Of a stretch of 44,788 nt of DNA, positions 26,904-35,963 are shown piece by piece. Within the stretch, counting starts at the first letter, position 1; the number at the start of each line of letters is the position of its first letter. Source of the stretch: Candidatus Guanabacterium sedimentis (lineage in GTDB: Bacteria; Acidobacteriota; B3-B38; Guanabaribacteriales; B3-B38); assembly GCA_902505605.1 (NCBI GenBank), contig CABWKN010000119.1, positions 1 to 44,788 of the forward strand, in the 5' to 3' direction. The notes under the pieces were generated by a model. The model was given only the letters and a program-made list of their open reading frames with translations, searched no databases and had not been told where the DNA came from. Position numbers and translations under genes: made by a program.

Positions 26904-27968
26904 ATGCTGAGACTAATTAAGAGAGTATCAAAAAAGACTGGTCTTCCACCGGGGACTCCTGTTCATATAGGGGAGAAAAAAATTGAGAAGACAAGGATTA
27001 CCATCATTGACTATGATAAGGATAAGTTTCAGCAGTACGAAGCAGAAAAGATTGAGGAATGTTTTCCTTTCAAAGATACGCCAACGGTAACCTGGATAAA
27101 CATAGACGGTATTCATGAGGTGGAGATTATAGAGGATATCGGAAAACACTTTGATCTGCACCCGCTTCTACTGGAGGATATTGTAAATACAGGGCAGCGC
27201 CCCAAAATTGAGCATTTTGAGAACTACCTCTTTATTGTGTTAAAAATGCTCTACTATGACAAAGAAGAAACTGAAATAAAATCGGAGCAGGTAAGTTTGA
27301 TTCTTGGCTCAAATTTCGTCATTTCCTTTCAAGAGAGTATAGGTGATGTGTTTAATCCTGTCAGAGATAGAATCAGAAATGGTAAAGGTCGCATAAGAAA
27401 AATGGGGGCTGATTACCTTGCCTACTCCTTAATGGACGCCATTGTGGACAGCTATTTCGTTATTCTTGAACAGCTTGGAGAAGAAATAGAGCATACGGAA
27501 GAAGAATTGGTAAAAAATCCTACCCCTGAAACCCTACAGGCTATTCACAACTTGAAAAGAGAGATGATATTTTTGCGTAAATCAACCTGGCCTTTAAGAG
27601 AAGTAGTCAGTGTGTTAGAAAGAGAAGAATCTCCCCTGATCAAGAAGAGCACCTCAATATACCTGAGAGATGTGTACGATCATACATTTCAGGTGATTGA
27701 TACCATAGAGACATTCCGAGACATGCTTTCCGGGATGCTTGACATTTATCTCTCCAGCATCAGCAACAGAATGAATGCGATAATGAAGGTTTTGACTATC
27801 ATCGCCACCATATTCATTCCCCTCACCTTCATAGCGGGTATTTATGGGATGAATTTTAGATTTATGCCCGAACTTGAATGGCACTGGGGCTATCCACTGG
27901 TTTTGCTTGTGATGGTAGCTATTGGCGTTCTAATGTTGTTCTATTTCAGAAAAAAGGAATGGTTATAA
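26904..27968 (+). CDS. corA: CorA family magnesium/cobalt transporter
   Basis: A 354-residue CorA protein: a soluble N-terminal alpha/beta domain, a long helical stalk, and two C-terminal membrane helices joined by the signature loop YGMNF (FIAGIYGMNFRFMPEL). The first helix is MKVLTIIATIFIPLTFIAGI and the second WGYPLVLLVMVAIGVLMLFYF. It forms a pentameric channel for Mg2+. AGGGTG lies eight bases before the ATG. The 292-base gap upstream is very AT-rich; it has a TATAAT at 26811-26816 but no convincing -35. Confidence 0.94.
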   Translation: MLRLIKRVSKKTGLPPGTPVHIGEKKIEKTRITIIDYDKDKFQQYEAEKIEECFPFKDTPTVTWINIDGIHEVEIIEDIGKHFDLHPLLLEDIVNTGQRPKIEHFENYLFIVLKMLYYDKEETEIKSEQVSLILGSNFVISFQESIGDVFNPVRDRIRNGKGRIRKMGADYLAYSLMDAIVDSYFVILEQLGEEIEHTEEELVKNPTPETLQAIHNLKREMIFLRKSTWPLREVVSVLEREESPLIKKSTSIYLRDVYDHTFQVIDTIETFRDMLSGMLDIYLSSISNRMNAIMKVLTIIATIFIPLTFIAGIYGMNFRFMPELEWHWGYPLVLLVMVAIGVLMLFYFRKKEWL

Positions 27969-28018
27969 AAGCTCTCGCTCAGGCGTGAATCGTATAATCC
28001 TGTTCAAAAATTTAAATA

Positions 28019-29095
28019 ATGTACCAAGAAATATTACTTAATATACTGATTTTCGCAGCTGGATTAGCTTTACTGGTAAAAGGCTCGGATTTTTTTGTCA
28101 AATCTGCTGCATCAATAGCAAGGAAATTAAGAGTTTCAGAATTTGTTATTGGCTTGACATTGGTTGCTGTAGGCACATCAATTCCGGAACTGGTATCCTC
28201 TATCATAGCTTCTCTGAAACAGCAAAGCGGCATAATAATAGGCAATGTGGTTGGCTCAAATATAGCCAACATAGGATTAATAGTGGGTATCGCAGCAGCG
28301 ATACACATAATAAGGACACGCCAGGAAATGCTGAAAAGAGATGGATATATAATGCTCTTTGCCGCATTGCTATTCTTTGTTTTTAGCATCAACAGGACAA
28401 TCTCAAGAACAGAAGCAGTGATATTTATTTTCCTGTACTTTGCGTATGTGATGTTCTTGGTTGGAACTAAGCCGAAATTGAGAGGAAAATACAATTTTAA
28501 AGATTTCATCAGACACTTTTTCGGATTTAAGTATTTAATAACAGTAAAAAACAAAATAGCCAATGAGTTAAACAAAGTAAAAACGAACAAACAAATGACT
28601 ACAGAAGAGAGAAAAAGTAAGCAGACATCCAAAGCAGGTTTTGTTAAGGACTTGGCAATCTTAATAATAAGTGGCTTTGCGGTGGTTTTTGGGGCAGAAT
28701 TTCTTGTTGAAAAAGCGATATTCTTTGCAAATTTTTTTAATATCCCCAAGACATTAATTGGTATCAGCCTCGTAGCTGTGGGCACCTCCTTGCCAGAGCT
28801 AAGCGTGTCAATATCCGCAGCAAGAAAGGGTTACGGTGACATCGCTGTTGGCAATATCATTGGCTCAAACATTGCCAACATATTTCTGGTCCTGGGAGTT
28901 TCGGCATTGATTTTCCCTCTTTCAATTATAAAATCAACTGTACTCTTCACCACACCGTTCATGCTCTTTGTGAGCCTTTTGCTTTTAATTTTCATAAAAA
29001 GTCAGTGGGAAATCAGGCGCTTGGAAGGCATAATATTTATTACACTATATTCACTATTTATGATTTTTTTGTTCTTCAGCAACATAGCCTTATAG
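28019..29095 (+). CDS. Sodium/calcium exchanger family membrane protein (YrbG-like)
   Basis: A 358-residue CaCA-family antiporter with two homologous halves. Each contains the alpha-repeat: GTSIPELVSSIIASL with GNVVGSNIANIG, and GTSLPELSVSISAARKG with GNIIGSNIANIF. Around ten membrane helices flank a basic cytoplasmic loop (about 185-210). It likely exchanges Ca2+ for Na+ or K+. Codon use is more AT-rich than in the kor-hdr operon. No ribosome binding site is visible before the ATG; TATAAT-like sequence lies at about 27991. Confidence 0.9.
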   Translation: MYQEILLNILIFAAGLALLVKGSDFFVKSAASIARKLRVSEFVIGLTLVAVGTSIPELVSSIIASLKQQSGIIIGNVVGSNIANIGLIVGIAAAIHIIRTRQEMLKRDGYIMLFAALLFFVFSINRTISRTEAVIFIFLYFAYVMFLVGTKPKLRGKYNFKDFIRHFFGFKYLITVKNKIANELNKVKTNKQMTTEERKSKQTSKAGFVKDLAILIISGFAVVFGAEFLVEKAIFFANFFNIPKTLIGISLVAVGTSLPELSVSISAARKGYGDIAVGNIIGSNIANIFLVLGVSALIFPLSIIKSTVLFTTPFMLFVSLLLLIFIKSQWEIRRLEGIIFITLYSLFMIFLFFSNIAL

Positions 29096-29185
29096 CGAGC
29101 TTTTTTATAATCCTTATTGCAAATATCATCCTTAAAATTAGTAACTACTTCCATGTTAAATAATCTAAGAAAGGGGGGGTAAATC

Positions 29186-29795
29186 ATGAAGGTGTTAGTC
29201 GTCTATTATTCCATGCACAGCCATGTCCATCGTCTGGCATAGGCCATTGCCAAAGGTGCCAAGGAAGTTGAAGGTGCAACGGTAGACATGCGCCGTGTTT
29301 CAGAAACATTGCCCAGAAGTGCTCGTCAAAACAGGAGCTCTTGAAGCCCAGAAAGCTTATTCTCATATCCCTATATGTAAAGTAGATGAGTTAGCTTCCG
29401 CCGATGCCATTATTTTTGGCACACTAACACGATTCGGCAATATGTATGGACAGATGCGACAGTTCCTCGATGCTACTGGCTAGCTATGGGCTACGGGAGC
29501 ACTGGTAGGTAAAGTGGGAAGTGCATTTACTGGCTCCGCCACGCAGTACGGAGGGCAAGAGTCCACCATACTCAGTTTCCATATTACACTTCTCCATCAT
29601 GGAATAATCATTGTAGGCCTGCCATATACTTTTCAAGGTCAAATGCGTATCGACGAGATTACCGGAGGGTCTCCCTATGGAGCAGCGACTCTTGCAGGTC
29701 CCAGGGGTGAGCGTATGCCCAGCGAAAATGAGTTGGAAGCAGCTCGGTTTAAGGGAAAACATGTCGCCATGATAGCTTCCAAGCTCGCAAAATAG
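29186..29795 (+). pseudogene. Decayed WrbA-type NAD(P)H:quinone oxidoreductase
   Basis: The reading begins MKVLVVYYSMHSHVHRLA after a strong purine-rich site (AAGGGGGGGT), then meets TAG at 29240-29242. The same frame continues through [20 protein letters not shown] and shifts at about 29312, where one extra base is needed to continue into [12 protein letters not shown]. The second frame reads [26 protein letters not shown], meets a TAG at 29481-29483, and continues [17 protein letters not shown] to a normal WrbA end. Two stops and a frameshift in one flavodoxin-fold gene indicate decay. A short insertion-sequence or recent loss is not seen nearby. Confidence 0.85.
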
Positions 29796-30399
29796 CAAAA
29801 TTAATGGAACACCTCTTTCAAGCCATCAGATAATAATTAGTAGAGCAGTAGTTCTTGTCTCCAGCACTACGCTTAGTGAGCGTTATTCTGATGCATGTAG
29901 TGTCTGCTTCGGCAGCGGTGATTTGGTTTTTTCAGGATATAATTATCGTAGCTATCACTTGGTTAGGCTCTGGGATATTCGTGACTATGATGTCATTCTA
30001 AGAGGGATTTCTGAGAGAGAATGAAGCAGATTATATCCTGTTCCCGGCGGACCGATGTCCCCGCATTCTATCTTCCCTCACTTATGACATGTTTAAAAAT
30101 TGAATGTCCTTTTAAGGAGACATAATTCATCCTAATTGTACAGAAACTCAACGGAACAGGAGCACCTCATTTTTAGCTAAGTATAAGGTAAATAGAATAT
30201 CCGGAAGACCCTTTGAGCAGTAAAGGTAACTCCATTATTTTCATAGAATTATAGCAATAAAGCTAACCCTATGGCGATTCCCAAAAAACTCACCTTAGGT
30301 GAATGGGACTCCATCCGCAGTAAGCCGGCATAAATATTGCGGTAAATCATTTTTTAAAAAAGAGAAAAACCTCATTAAACATCCTCAAAAGGAGGCGAG
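29796..30399. other. 604-base gap without a supported gene
   Basis: No RNA gene or promoter is recognised. A frame on the plus strand stays open for about 64 codons (roughly 29827-30024, ending TGA) but has no start codon and no recognisable family. A near-palindrome, TCACCTTAGGTGA, lies at about 30290. The stretch may hold remains of decayed genes beside the broken wrbA. Confidence 0.4.
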
Positions 30400-30405
30400 G
30401 TGTTC

Positions 30406-32694
30406 ATGAAAAGAGAAAATATTGGTAAACAGGGAGGGAAGCTCCTTTTAGCCTTGTTTATCATTATGTTCTTTGTAGGGGCATCTTATCCGAAAGGGGA
30501 TGACGAGGGGAAGAACTATGTGAGAATATGCTTCACAGAGAACGGAGTGACCTTGCAGCGAGCGACAGGGATGGCGCCTGAGAACCTCGTAACCAACGCT
30601 CTCCTTAAGCAGAAAAATAAGGTAGATTTCAAAAAACTAAGAAATGACCTCCCCGAAAAATATAAGAGGTGGCTTGACGAAGTAGATTATATAATTTCCA
30701 ATTACGAACTTAAAGGATTCCTCCAGCTCAAGACCGACAAACATAAGGATTTGTTTATCGAGAGATTCTGGCTGGCAAGAGACCCTACTCCGGGAACCAA
30801 GAGGAATGAATTCAAAGATGAGCATTACCAAAGATGGGCATATGCCAATAAATTCCTTGGAAGGGGAACCTACCTGCCGGGGTGGAAGACCGACCGGGGG
30901 AGAGTCTACATCACTTTAGGAAAGCCTGCCACCATAACCCAATTTGCGAGTAGCTTTGAAACCCATCGAATGGAACTGTGGCACTATATGGGTAATACCC
31001 AGTACAACCTTCCCCCGAGCTTTTATCTCATATTCTATTGGAGGGATGGTCATCCCCCCTTTAGATTGTACCGCCCCCTAACCGATTCCCCTTATCGGTT
31101 GCTCAGGTCTACTCCAGAGGTCCAGCCCCTTGACGAGGAGCTTCAATTTGAGTACCTCAGCAGGCTGGGATATAACGTATCTCATGCCGCATGGAGCTAT
31201 CTGCCCAGCGCCGGGGGGTATGGGACCTATGGGTATAGGGCGGCAATGACAGAATCTGAACGACTGATAGGCTACATATGGAGAGCTGGCAACTTAGTGG
31301 AGGAGAGTAGAAAAGAGTATGTAGACGCCACCCTGGCAGGAAAAGGCGAGGTGGAGGTGGAGATATTCTTCAAAACTATTACCATAGGGAAGCTTGTCAG
31401 ATGATTTGTCTCATCCGCCGGTAACATTTTCTACGATATAGCCATTGAGATTAAGCCTGAGGATTTGCAGGTCGGTAAATATGATGACCAATACTTCATC
31501 AACATGGACCTCAGGGGCACCGTCAAGGATGATGACAAGAAGGTCATCGATTTCTTTTCTCACAGCCTTGAGGATATATATCTTGATGAAGCTAAATTTG
31601 AGCAAATTCGCTATCGCCCCATGATGCTGATGTTTAGAAGGGCTTTGGTTCCCGGCAACTTCCACCTCGACCTGGTTCTGGGGAATAATGTGAGCAAGGA
31701 GATTGCCTCCACCTCAGCAGAGCTTGTCATTCCTCCCTTCTCTAATGAGAAGCCTCTGATAGGCAATTTATACCTGGCCAAGAAAATAACCCGCATCTCA
31801 GCGGGGGAAAAGCCAAACCAGAAGATAAAGGCTTTCCAGTTTGGAGACCTGGTTATCACTCCCTCAGTGGATAACATATTTTCCCAGGAAGAGGCATTGA
31901 TAGCCTTCTTTCAACTCTTCTTCCCCAATGAGATAACCCGCCAGCAGGCGACCAACTATCTCCTCTGCTACGAGATCTCCCAGAGAGGGGAGCTGGTGAG
32001 CAGAATGGAGGAGTCGCTGGCAGAATTGGTAAAGAGCAACGCCCTGGTGGTTACCCTTTATCAGCGGTTAGGGCTGGAGGGGTTAAGGGTGGGGGAAGCC
32101 TCTCTGGATATCTTCTTGAAAAACATGACCGCTGGAGAGAGGGTGGTAGAAACCTCCGCCTGGGCTGATCTTGAGCTAGTCTCCCAGACAGAGCCCGAGT
32201 GCTGGAGCTACAATCAGGTTATTGTCCATTACAACAGCCCCCAGTACGATTACTTCCGGGCTAAGCGCTATATGAACACCGGAAACTATGAGGCTGCCGA
32301 AAGGGGGCTTAAGGCTGTTCTTAGTAAGAATCCCGACCACCTCCAAGCCAATCTCGACTACTGCACACTTCTCCTATTAAACCAGAAATACGACGAACTG
32401 ATAGAGCAAGCTAGTTCCCTTCTGGTAGCCTCCCCACGCCAACCTAATCTGTTAGAGCTCATCGGTCAGGCATACATATATAAAAAAGATTATCAGGAAG
32501 CCAGGCGCTATTACGAAGAACTCAGGTTGGTGCTACCCAAATTCCCTCCCGTTCTGAACTACCTGGCGTATATCTATTACAATTTGAACCAGAGAGAGAA
32601 AGCCATCCAGCTGCTGGAGGAATCCCTTAAGTTAGACCCCAGTCAAAAGGATATTCAAGTGAGGTTGAAAAAAATCAAATCGGAAAGTCGATAA
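30406..32694 (+). CDS. GWxTD-domain protein with C-terminal TPRs, interrupted by TGA
   Basis: One continuous frame of 762 codons with a TGA at codon 333 (31402-31404). The N-terminus has a signal peptide (KLLLALFIIMFFVGASYPKG). The GWxTD domain spans about 85-200, with RWLDEVDYIIS, FIERFWLARDPTPGT and the name-giving PGWKTDRGRVYITLGKP. After the TGA the frame at once resumes FVSSAGNIFYDIAIEI and ends in about four TPR repeats (AKRYMNTGNYEAAERGL, IYYNLNQREKAIQLLEES). Function of GWxTD proteins is unknown; this one should be exported. ATG 30406 has AGGAGG ten bases upstream; GTG 30400 is an alternative. No SECIS-like hairpin follows this TGA, so a TGG-to-TGA nonsense change or sequencing error is more likely than selenocysteine. 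Confidence 0.75.
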
Positions 32695-32777
32695 CCGATA
32701 TCCTTTCCTTCTATATTTCCTGGTTGATAAAGTGCATAAAAACTGCTATGTCAGTAGGTAAGATAGGTTAGCAGAAG

Positions 32778-33224
32778 TCAGTATCTCTCTGAAAAGTAAT
32801 CCTCAAGAATCTGGTAGTGGTCAAAAGCTATCGGTGAGGGGAGGTTATCTTTGGTGAACACCCCAATCCCTTTGGCATCGTCCGCTGCCCGGGGTATTCC
32901 CTTCCCTTTAGCTATAAATACCGTGGAAACGGTATGACCCCTGGGGTCACGCCTCGGGTCGGAGTAGGTATGAAATTGCCGGGTGAGGGTAACATCAAGG
33001 GAGGTCTCTTCCCTGGCTTCCCGCAGAGCACACTCCTCGGCAGTCTCACCGTATTCATGAAACCCCCCGGGTATCGCCCAGCCATAAGGATAATTTCTCC
33101 GCTCAATTAAGATAATCCCCCCATCTTCGTGCTCTATTATTATGTCAACAGTGGGAACAGGATTTCTCCTCTTTCTTGACATAACAGCGCCGCATTCAGG
33201 GCATTTAATCTCTTCTGCTTTCAT
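32778..33224 (-). CDS. Nudix hydrolase with N-terminal zinc-ribbon knuckle
   Basis: A 148-residue Nudix enzyme. The Nudix box is complete ([22 protein letters not shown]), preceded by [10 protein letters not shown]. The first 20 residues hold one CPECG knuckle, as in ADP-ribose or NADH pyrophosphatase relatives, although only one Cys pair is present. It probably hydrolyses a nucleoside diphosphate derivative. GGGGA lies before the ATG. It is 62 bases downstream of the cupin gene on the same strand. Confidence 0.88.
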   Translation of the reverse strand: MKAEEIKCPECGAVMSRKRRNPVPTVDIIIEHEDGGIILIERRNYPYGWAIPGGFHEYGETAEECALREAREETSLDVTLTRQFHTYSDPRRDPRGHTVSTVFIAKGKGIPRAADDAKGIGVFTKDNLPSPIAFDHYQILEDYFSERY

Positions 33225-33286
33225 TTATAATATCCCCGCTTTTGTAAGTCTTACTAATCCCTCTCCAGGGGCAGGTAGGGAGGAAA

Positions 33287-33628
33287 TTATTTCTTGATGG
33301 GAATAAGACACAGGAACTCTAATTTATCCTGCCCGGTATTCCGAAATTGATGCTCTTCATTGGGAAGGATGAAAGCCACATCACCCGGAATCAAAGGGGT
33401 TTTCTCACCCTCACAGGTGAGAATCCCTTTTCCCTTGAGGACAAAAACCTCGTGCTCATGGGGATGCCGATGCAAGGGAGAATTCCCTCCGGGAGCTATC
33501 TCTACCACCCGCATAGCGAAGTTCTCTGCCCCATCCTTCTGGCCGATGACCCATCTCATTTTTGCCCCGCTGGCTTCGGGGTCTTCTAAGCTCTCCGCAG
33601 TTACCTCCCAATAGGGCACTACTTTCAT
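33287..33628 (-). CDS. Single-domain cupin protein
   Basis: A 113-residue cupin. The first motif is PLHRHPHEHEVFVLKGKG with the metal-binding His and Glu residues, and the second is PGDVAFILPNEEHQFRN. It should bind a divalent metal; substrate unknown. The start at 33628 (MKVVPYWEV) has GAGGAGGA six bases upstream. The longer frame from 33760 would run through the tRNA gene and is rejected. It may be on the same transcript as the tRNA. Confidence 0.88.
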   Translation of the reverse strand: MKVVPYWEVTAESLEDPEASGAKMRWVIGQKDGAENFAMRVVEIAPGGNSPLHRHPHEHEVFVLKGKGILTCEGEKTPLIPGDVAFILPNEEHQFRNTGQDKLEFLCLIPIKK

Positions 33629-33699
33629 ATCTTCCTCCTCTATCATCCTTAGGAAAAATACTCGCTTATTGCCTTGTGAACCTGTATAAAAAACAAATT

Positions 33700-33775
33700 T
33701 GGTGGACGGTACCGGACTTGAACCGGCGACCTCTGCCGTGCGAAAGCAGCGCTCTCCCAACTGAGCTAACCGCCC
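33700..33775 (-). tRNA. tRNA-Ala(CGC)
   Basis: On the minus strand a complete cloverleaf of 76 bases with encoded CCA. The acceptor stem GGGCGGU pairs with ACCGUCC and contains the G3:U70 wobble pair that identifies alanine tRNAs. The D-arm has GCUC/GAGC, the anticodon loop is UUCGCAC (anticodon CGC, codon GCG), and the T-arm has GGUUCAAGUCC-type loop. Confidence 0.96.
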
Positions 33776-33800
33776 ACCTTTTCTGGAAAGCTCATCTTAA

Positions 33801-33829
33801 TTTTTAATATCTTTTGCCACTTTTGTCAA
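33801..33829 (-). promoter_or_regulatory. Promoter of tRNA-Ala
   Basis: TTGACA (33824-33829) and TAAAAA (33801-33806) on the minus strand are 17 bases apart, placing the start about 20 bases before the mature tRNA. Confidence 0.55.
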
Positions 33830-33922
33830 GATATTATCTGGTCGCACCTTAGCAGGTTACGGAATTGAGCTTCTTCGGAAAAATGGGCTTCGGAATTGGC
33901 TCTGTAAAAAGGATGAAAAGGG

Positions 33923-34480
33923 TTAAAAATCTATCCCTTTTTGAGCTAAGACACCCTCCTTGAAAGGGTGTTTTATCTCCTTCATCTCTGTTACCAGGTC
34001 TGCTTTGGCAATCAGTTCAGGATGAGCGTTTCGGCCTGTTAAGATTAAATGAAGTGAGGGGGGTTTTTCCTTCAACAAATCGAGAACCTCCTCTACCTGC
34101 AATAAGCCGGTGTGGATGGCAATATTTATCTCATCAAGAATTATAAGGTGGTAATCTCCGCTGTGCATTCGCTCTCTAACCAGAGCCAGACCCTCATGAG
34201 CTGCTCTTTTGTGTTCCTCTTCGGGAGTGTTGTCTCCGGGAAGCTTATAGTAGCCTTTCCCTTTGATTATTATCTCAAAGTGTGGTGTCAGCCTCTTGAC
34301 CGAGGTATGCTCACCATAGGGATACTTCCCCTTGACAAACTGGATCATCAGCACTTTAAAGTTAAAGCCAACTGCTCGAAGCGCAGTCCCCAGAGCGGCA
34401 GTGGTCTTTCCTTTCCCATCGCCGGTAAATATTATTATGAGCCCCCTGGTTTCCTTATTACTCCCCTTCTCAATTGGCAC
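33923..34480 (-). CDS. cobO: Cob(I)yrinic acid a,c-diamide adenosyltransferase
   Basis: A 185-residue CobO/BtuR/CobA-type enzyme that adds the 5'-deoxyadenosyl group to reduced corrinoids to make adenosylcobalamin. The P-loop GDGKGKTTAALGTALRA (about 20-36) is the ATP site; QFVKGKY, LILDEIN and LILTGRNAHPELIAKADLVTEM are family motifs. The start is GTG 34480 with AGGGAG eight bases upstream. It has its own promoter. Class II ribonucleotide reductase in the same window needs its product. Confidence 0.93.
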   Translation of the reverse strand: MPIEKGSNKETRGLIIIFTGDGKGKTTAALGTALRAVGFNFKVLMIQFVKGKYPYGEHTSVKRLTPHFEIIIKGKGYYKLPGDNTPEEEHKRAAHEGLALVRERMHSGDYHLIILDEINIAIHTGLLQVEEVLDLLKEKPPSLHLILTGRNAHPELIAKADLVTEMKEIKHPFKEGVLAQKGIDF

Positions 34481-34512
34481 TTGTTGACTCCCTGTGAGCT
34501 TTTTTCTCAGAA

Positions 34513-34541
34513 ATCATATTCGCATAGAGAAAAAATGTCAA
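34513..34541 (-). promoter_or_regulatory. Promoter of the corrinoid adenosyltransferase gene
   Basis: TTGACA (34536-34541) and TATGAT (34513-34518), 17 bases apart on the minus strand. The leader is only about 25 bases, too short for a cobalamin riboswitch. Confidence 0.6.
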
Positions 34542-34617
34542 CCATTTCTTTTTGGTGCTGGAAAAAGCATGATGAGATGAAATGTGAGATAGGTTTTAAC
34601 TAGAAGAGCGCTCCCTT

Positions 34618-35802
34618 TTAGAAAATGCGCAATTTTTCCTCTTCCCCTTCATTGAGGAAACGGACTCCGACATCATATATTTTCCCATTGACATCTGGGT
34701 TATTTATCTGCTGGAACCGTACCACTCTCCCTATAATCCTCTGGTCCTTTTCCAGAGTGGTAGACCTGAGGTAAAGCTCCAGTTCGGTATCCACTCCGAT
34801 GGGTAATGAAGATTCGAAAAGGACACCTCCCTGGCTGATATTTTTGGTGAATGTAGCTTGGAGAGGTTCTTCCAAGTTTCCCTTAGAGGCAAATCTCCTA
34901 TATCTTAATGGGTTTCTGATCTGATAACGGGGAAATCTCCTCCTCTCTTTAAAGGGGATAATTGGAGAGCCCACTTTATCTAAGAATTTCGCTTTGTAGA
35001 GGGCTTTATCGGCAAAATTGAGAAGCTCTTCTGCCGAGTTGACATCATCAGGATAGGATGCTATGCCACAGCTTATGGTCAGCCTCAAGGATTTCTCCTT
35101 GAGTTTCTGAGAAGAGGAGCAGTATTGGTCTATATCGCTGTTAATACGGGAAGCAACCTTAAAAGCCTCCTCCTTATTGGTATCGGGCAATATGATGGAG
35201 AATTCATCCCCACCGTAGCGAGCGGGGAGGTCGAATTCTCGGACATTGCTTCTGATTATATTGCCGACATCCGATAGTACATAGTCTCCTTCCAGGTGAC
35301 CGAAGACATTGTTGACCCTTTTGAAATTGTCCAAATCGAAGAATATAAGGGAGGTTTTCAGATTATGCCGCTTGGAACGCTCGATTTCGCGCTTGAGACT
35401 AAGCTTGAAGAAGCTTTGATTGAACAGACCGGTCAGCCCATCTGTGTTCGCAGAGTGCTCTATCTGTAAGAAATCATTTATCTCTATTATCTTGGGGCTT
35501 TTTATATAGGATTTTAAATTAAAGAAGTAATCCAGCAATGCAACCCTAAGCCCCACATCCCTTCCCAGCCTGTTATTCAGCCCCACTCGATGCTCCATAA
35601 TAGCAAACCAGTGCCTCAGAGCCTCCTCTTCGCTGAATTTCTTACTCGTTAACAGGTAAAGAAGCTCTGAGTAAACTTCTCCCCCGGTCTGCTCGTATAT
35701 CTCTTCCAATCGTGATGAGATCGAGCCTTGATTAAAAAAGTCTTCCTTAAGAAGCGCTATGATCTTCTTCTTAAAATCTAGACTTTTATTCTCGTATGAC
35801 AT
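34618..35802 (-). CDS. GGDEF-PilZ diguanylate cyclase
   Basis: A 394-residue soluble protein. The first 115 residues are helical without a known family. The GGDEF domain (about 120-285) has DGLTGLFNQSFF, active site YGGDEF and the RxxD site (REFD). A PilZ domain follows, with RRRFPRYQIRNPLRYR and FTKNISQGGVLFES, which binds c-di-GMP. Making and sensing the same messenger in one chain suggests feedback or local signalling. It has a good promoter upstream. Confidence 0.92.
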   Translation of the reverse strand: MSYENKSLDFKKKIIALLKEDFFNQGSISSRLEEIYEQTGGEVYSELLYLLTSKKFSEEEALRHWFAIMEHRVGLNNRLGRDVGLRVALLDYFFNLKSYIKSPKIIEINDFLQIEHSANTDGLTGLFNQSFFKLSLKREIERSKRHNLKTSLIFFDLDNFKRVNNVFGHLEGDYVLSDVGNIIRSNVREFDLPARYGGDEFSIILPDTNKEEAFKVASRINSDIDQYCSSSQKLKEKSLRLTISCGIASYPDDVNSAEELLNFADKALYKAKFLDKVGSPIIPFKERRRFPRYQIRNPLRYRRFASKGNLEEPLQATFTKNISQGGVLFESSLPIGVDTELELYLRSTTLEKDQRIIGRVVRFQQINNPDVNGKIYDVGVRFLNEGEEEKLRIF

Positions 35803-35860
35803 CTTCTGTTCTATATTTTACCGCCCAAGGAATTAAATAACTTGCCTCTTTTATTGTTTA

Positions 35861-35889
35861 AAGATACCATTTCCGCACCGACTTGTCAA
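35861..35889 (-). promoter_or_regulatory. Promoter of the GGDEF-PilZ gene
   Basis: TTGACA (35884-35889) and TATCTT (35861-35866), 17 bases apart on the minus strand, about 50 bases before the ATG. Confidence 0.55.
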
Positions 35890-35963
35890 CCTTTTTATTA
35901 AAAACGAGATGAAGCATATTCTACTTATAACTTATTGAATATAAAAGGATTATGTGCATAATG

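Noticed and set aside
28012-28785. 257-codon minus-strand frame opposite the cation exchanger
   Set aside because: It mirrors the repeats of the exchanger; the plus-strand protein has clear CaCA motifs.
29827-30024. 64-codon open frame in the gap after wrbA
   Set aside because: No start codon and no recognisable protein family.
31402-31404. Third selenocysteine codon in the GWxTD gene
   Set aside because: No hairpin follows the TGA, the context is hydrophobic, and no Cys is expected there on family grounds known to me.
33629-33760. Longer cupin reading frame starting at 33760
   Set aside because: The extension is a translation of tRNA-Ala; the internal ATG at 33628 has a strong ribosome binding site.
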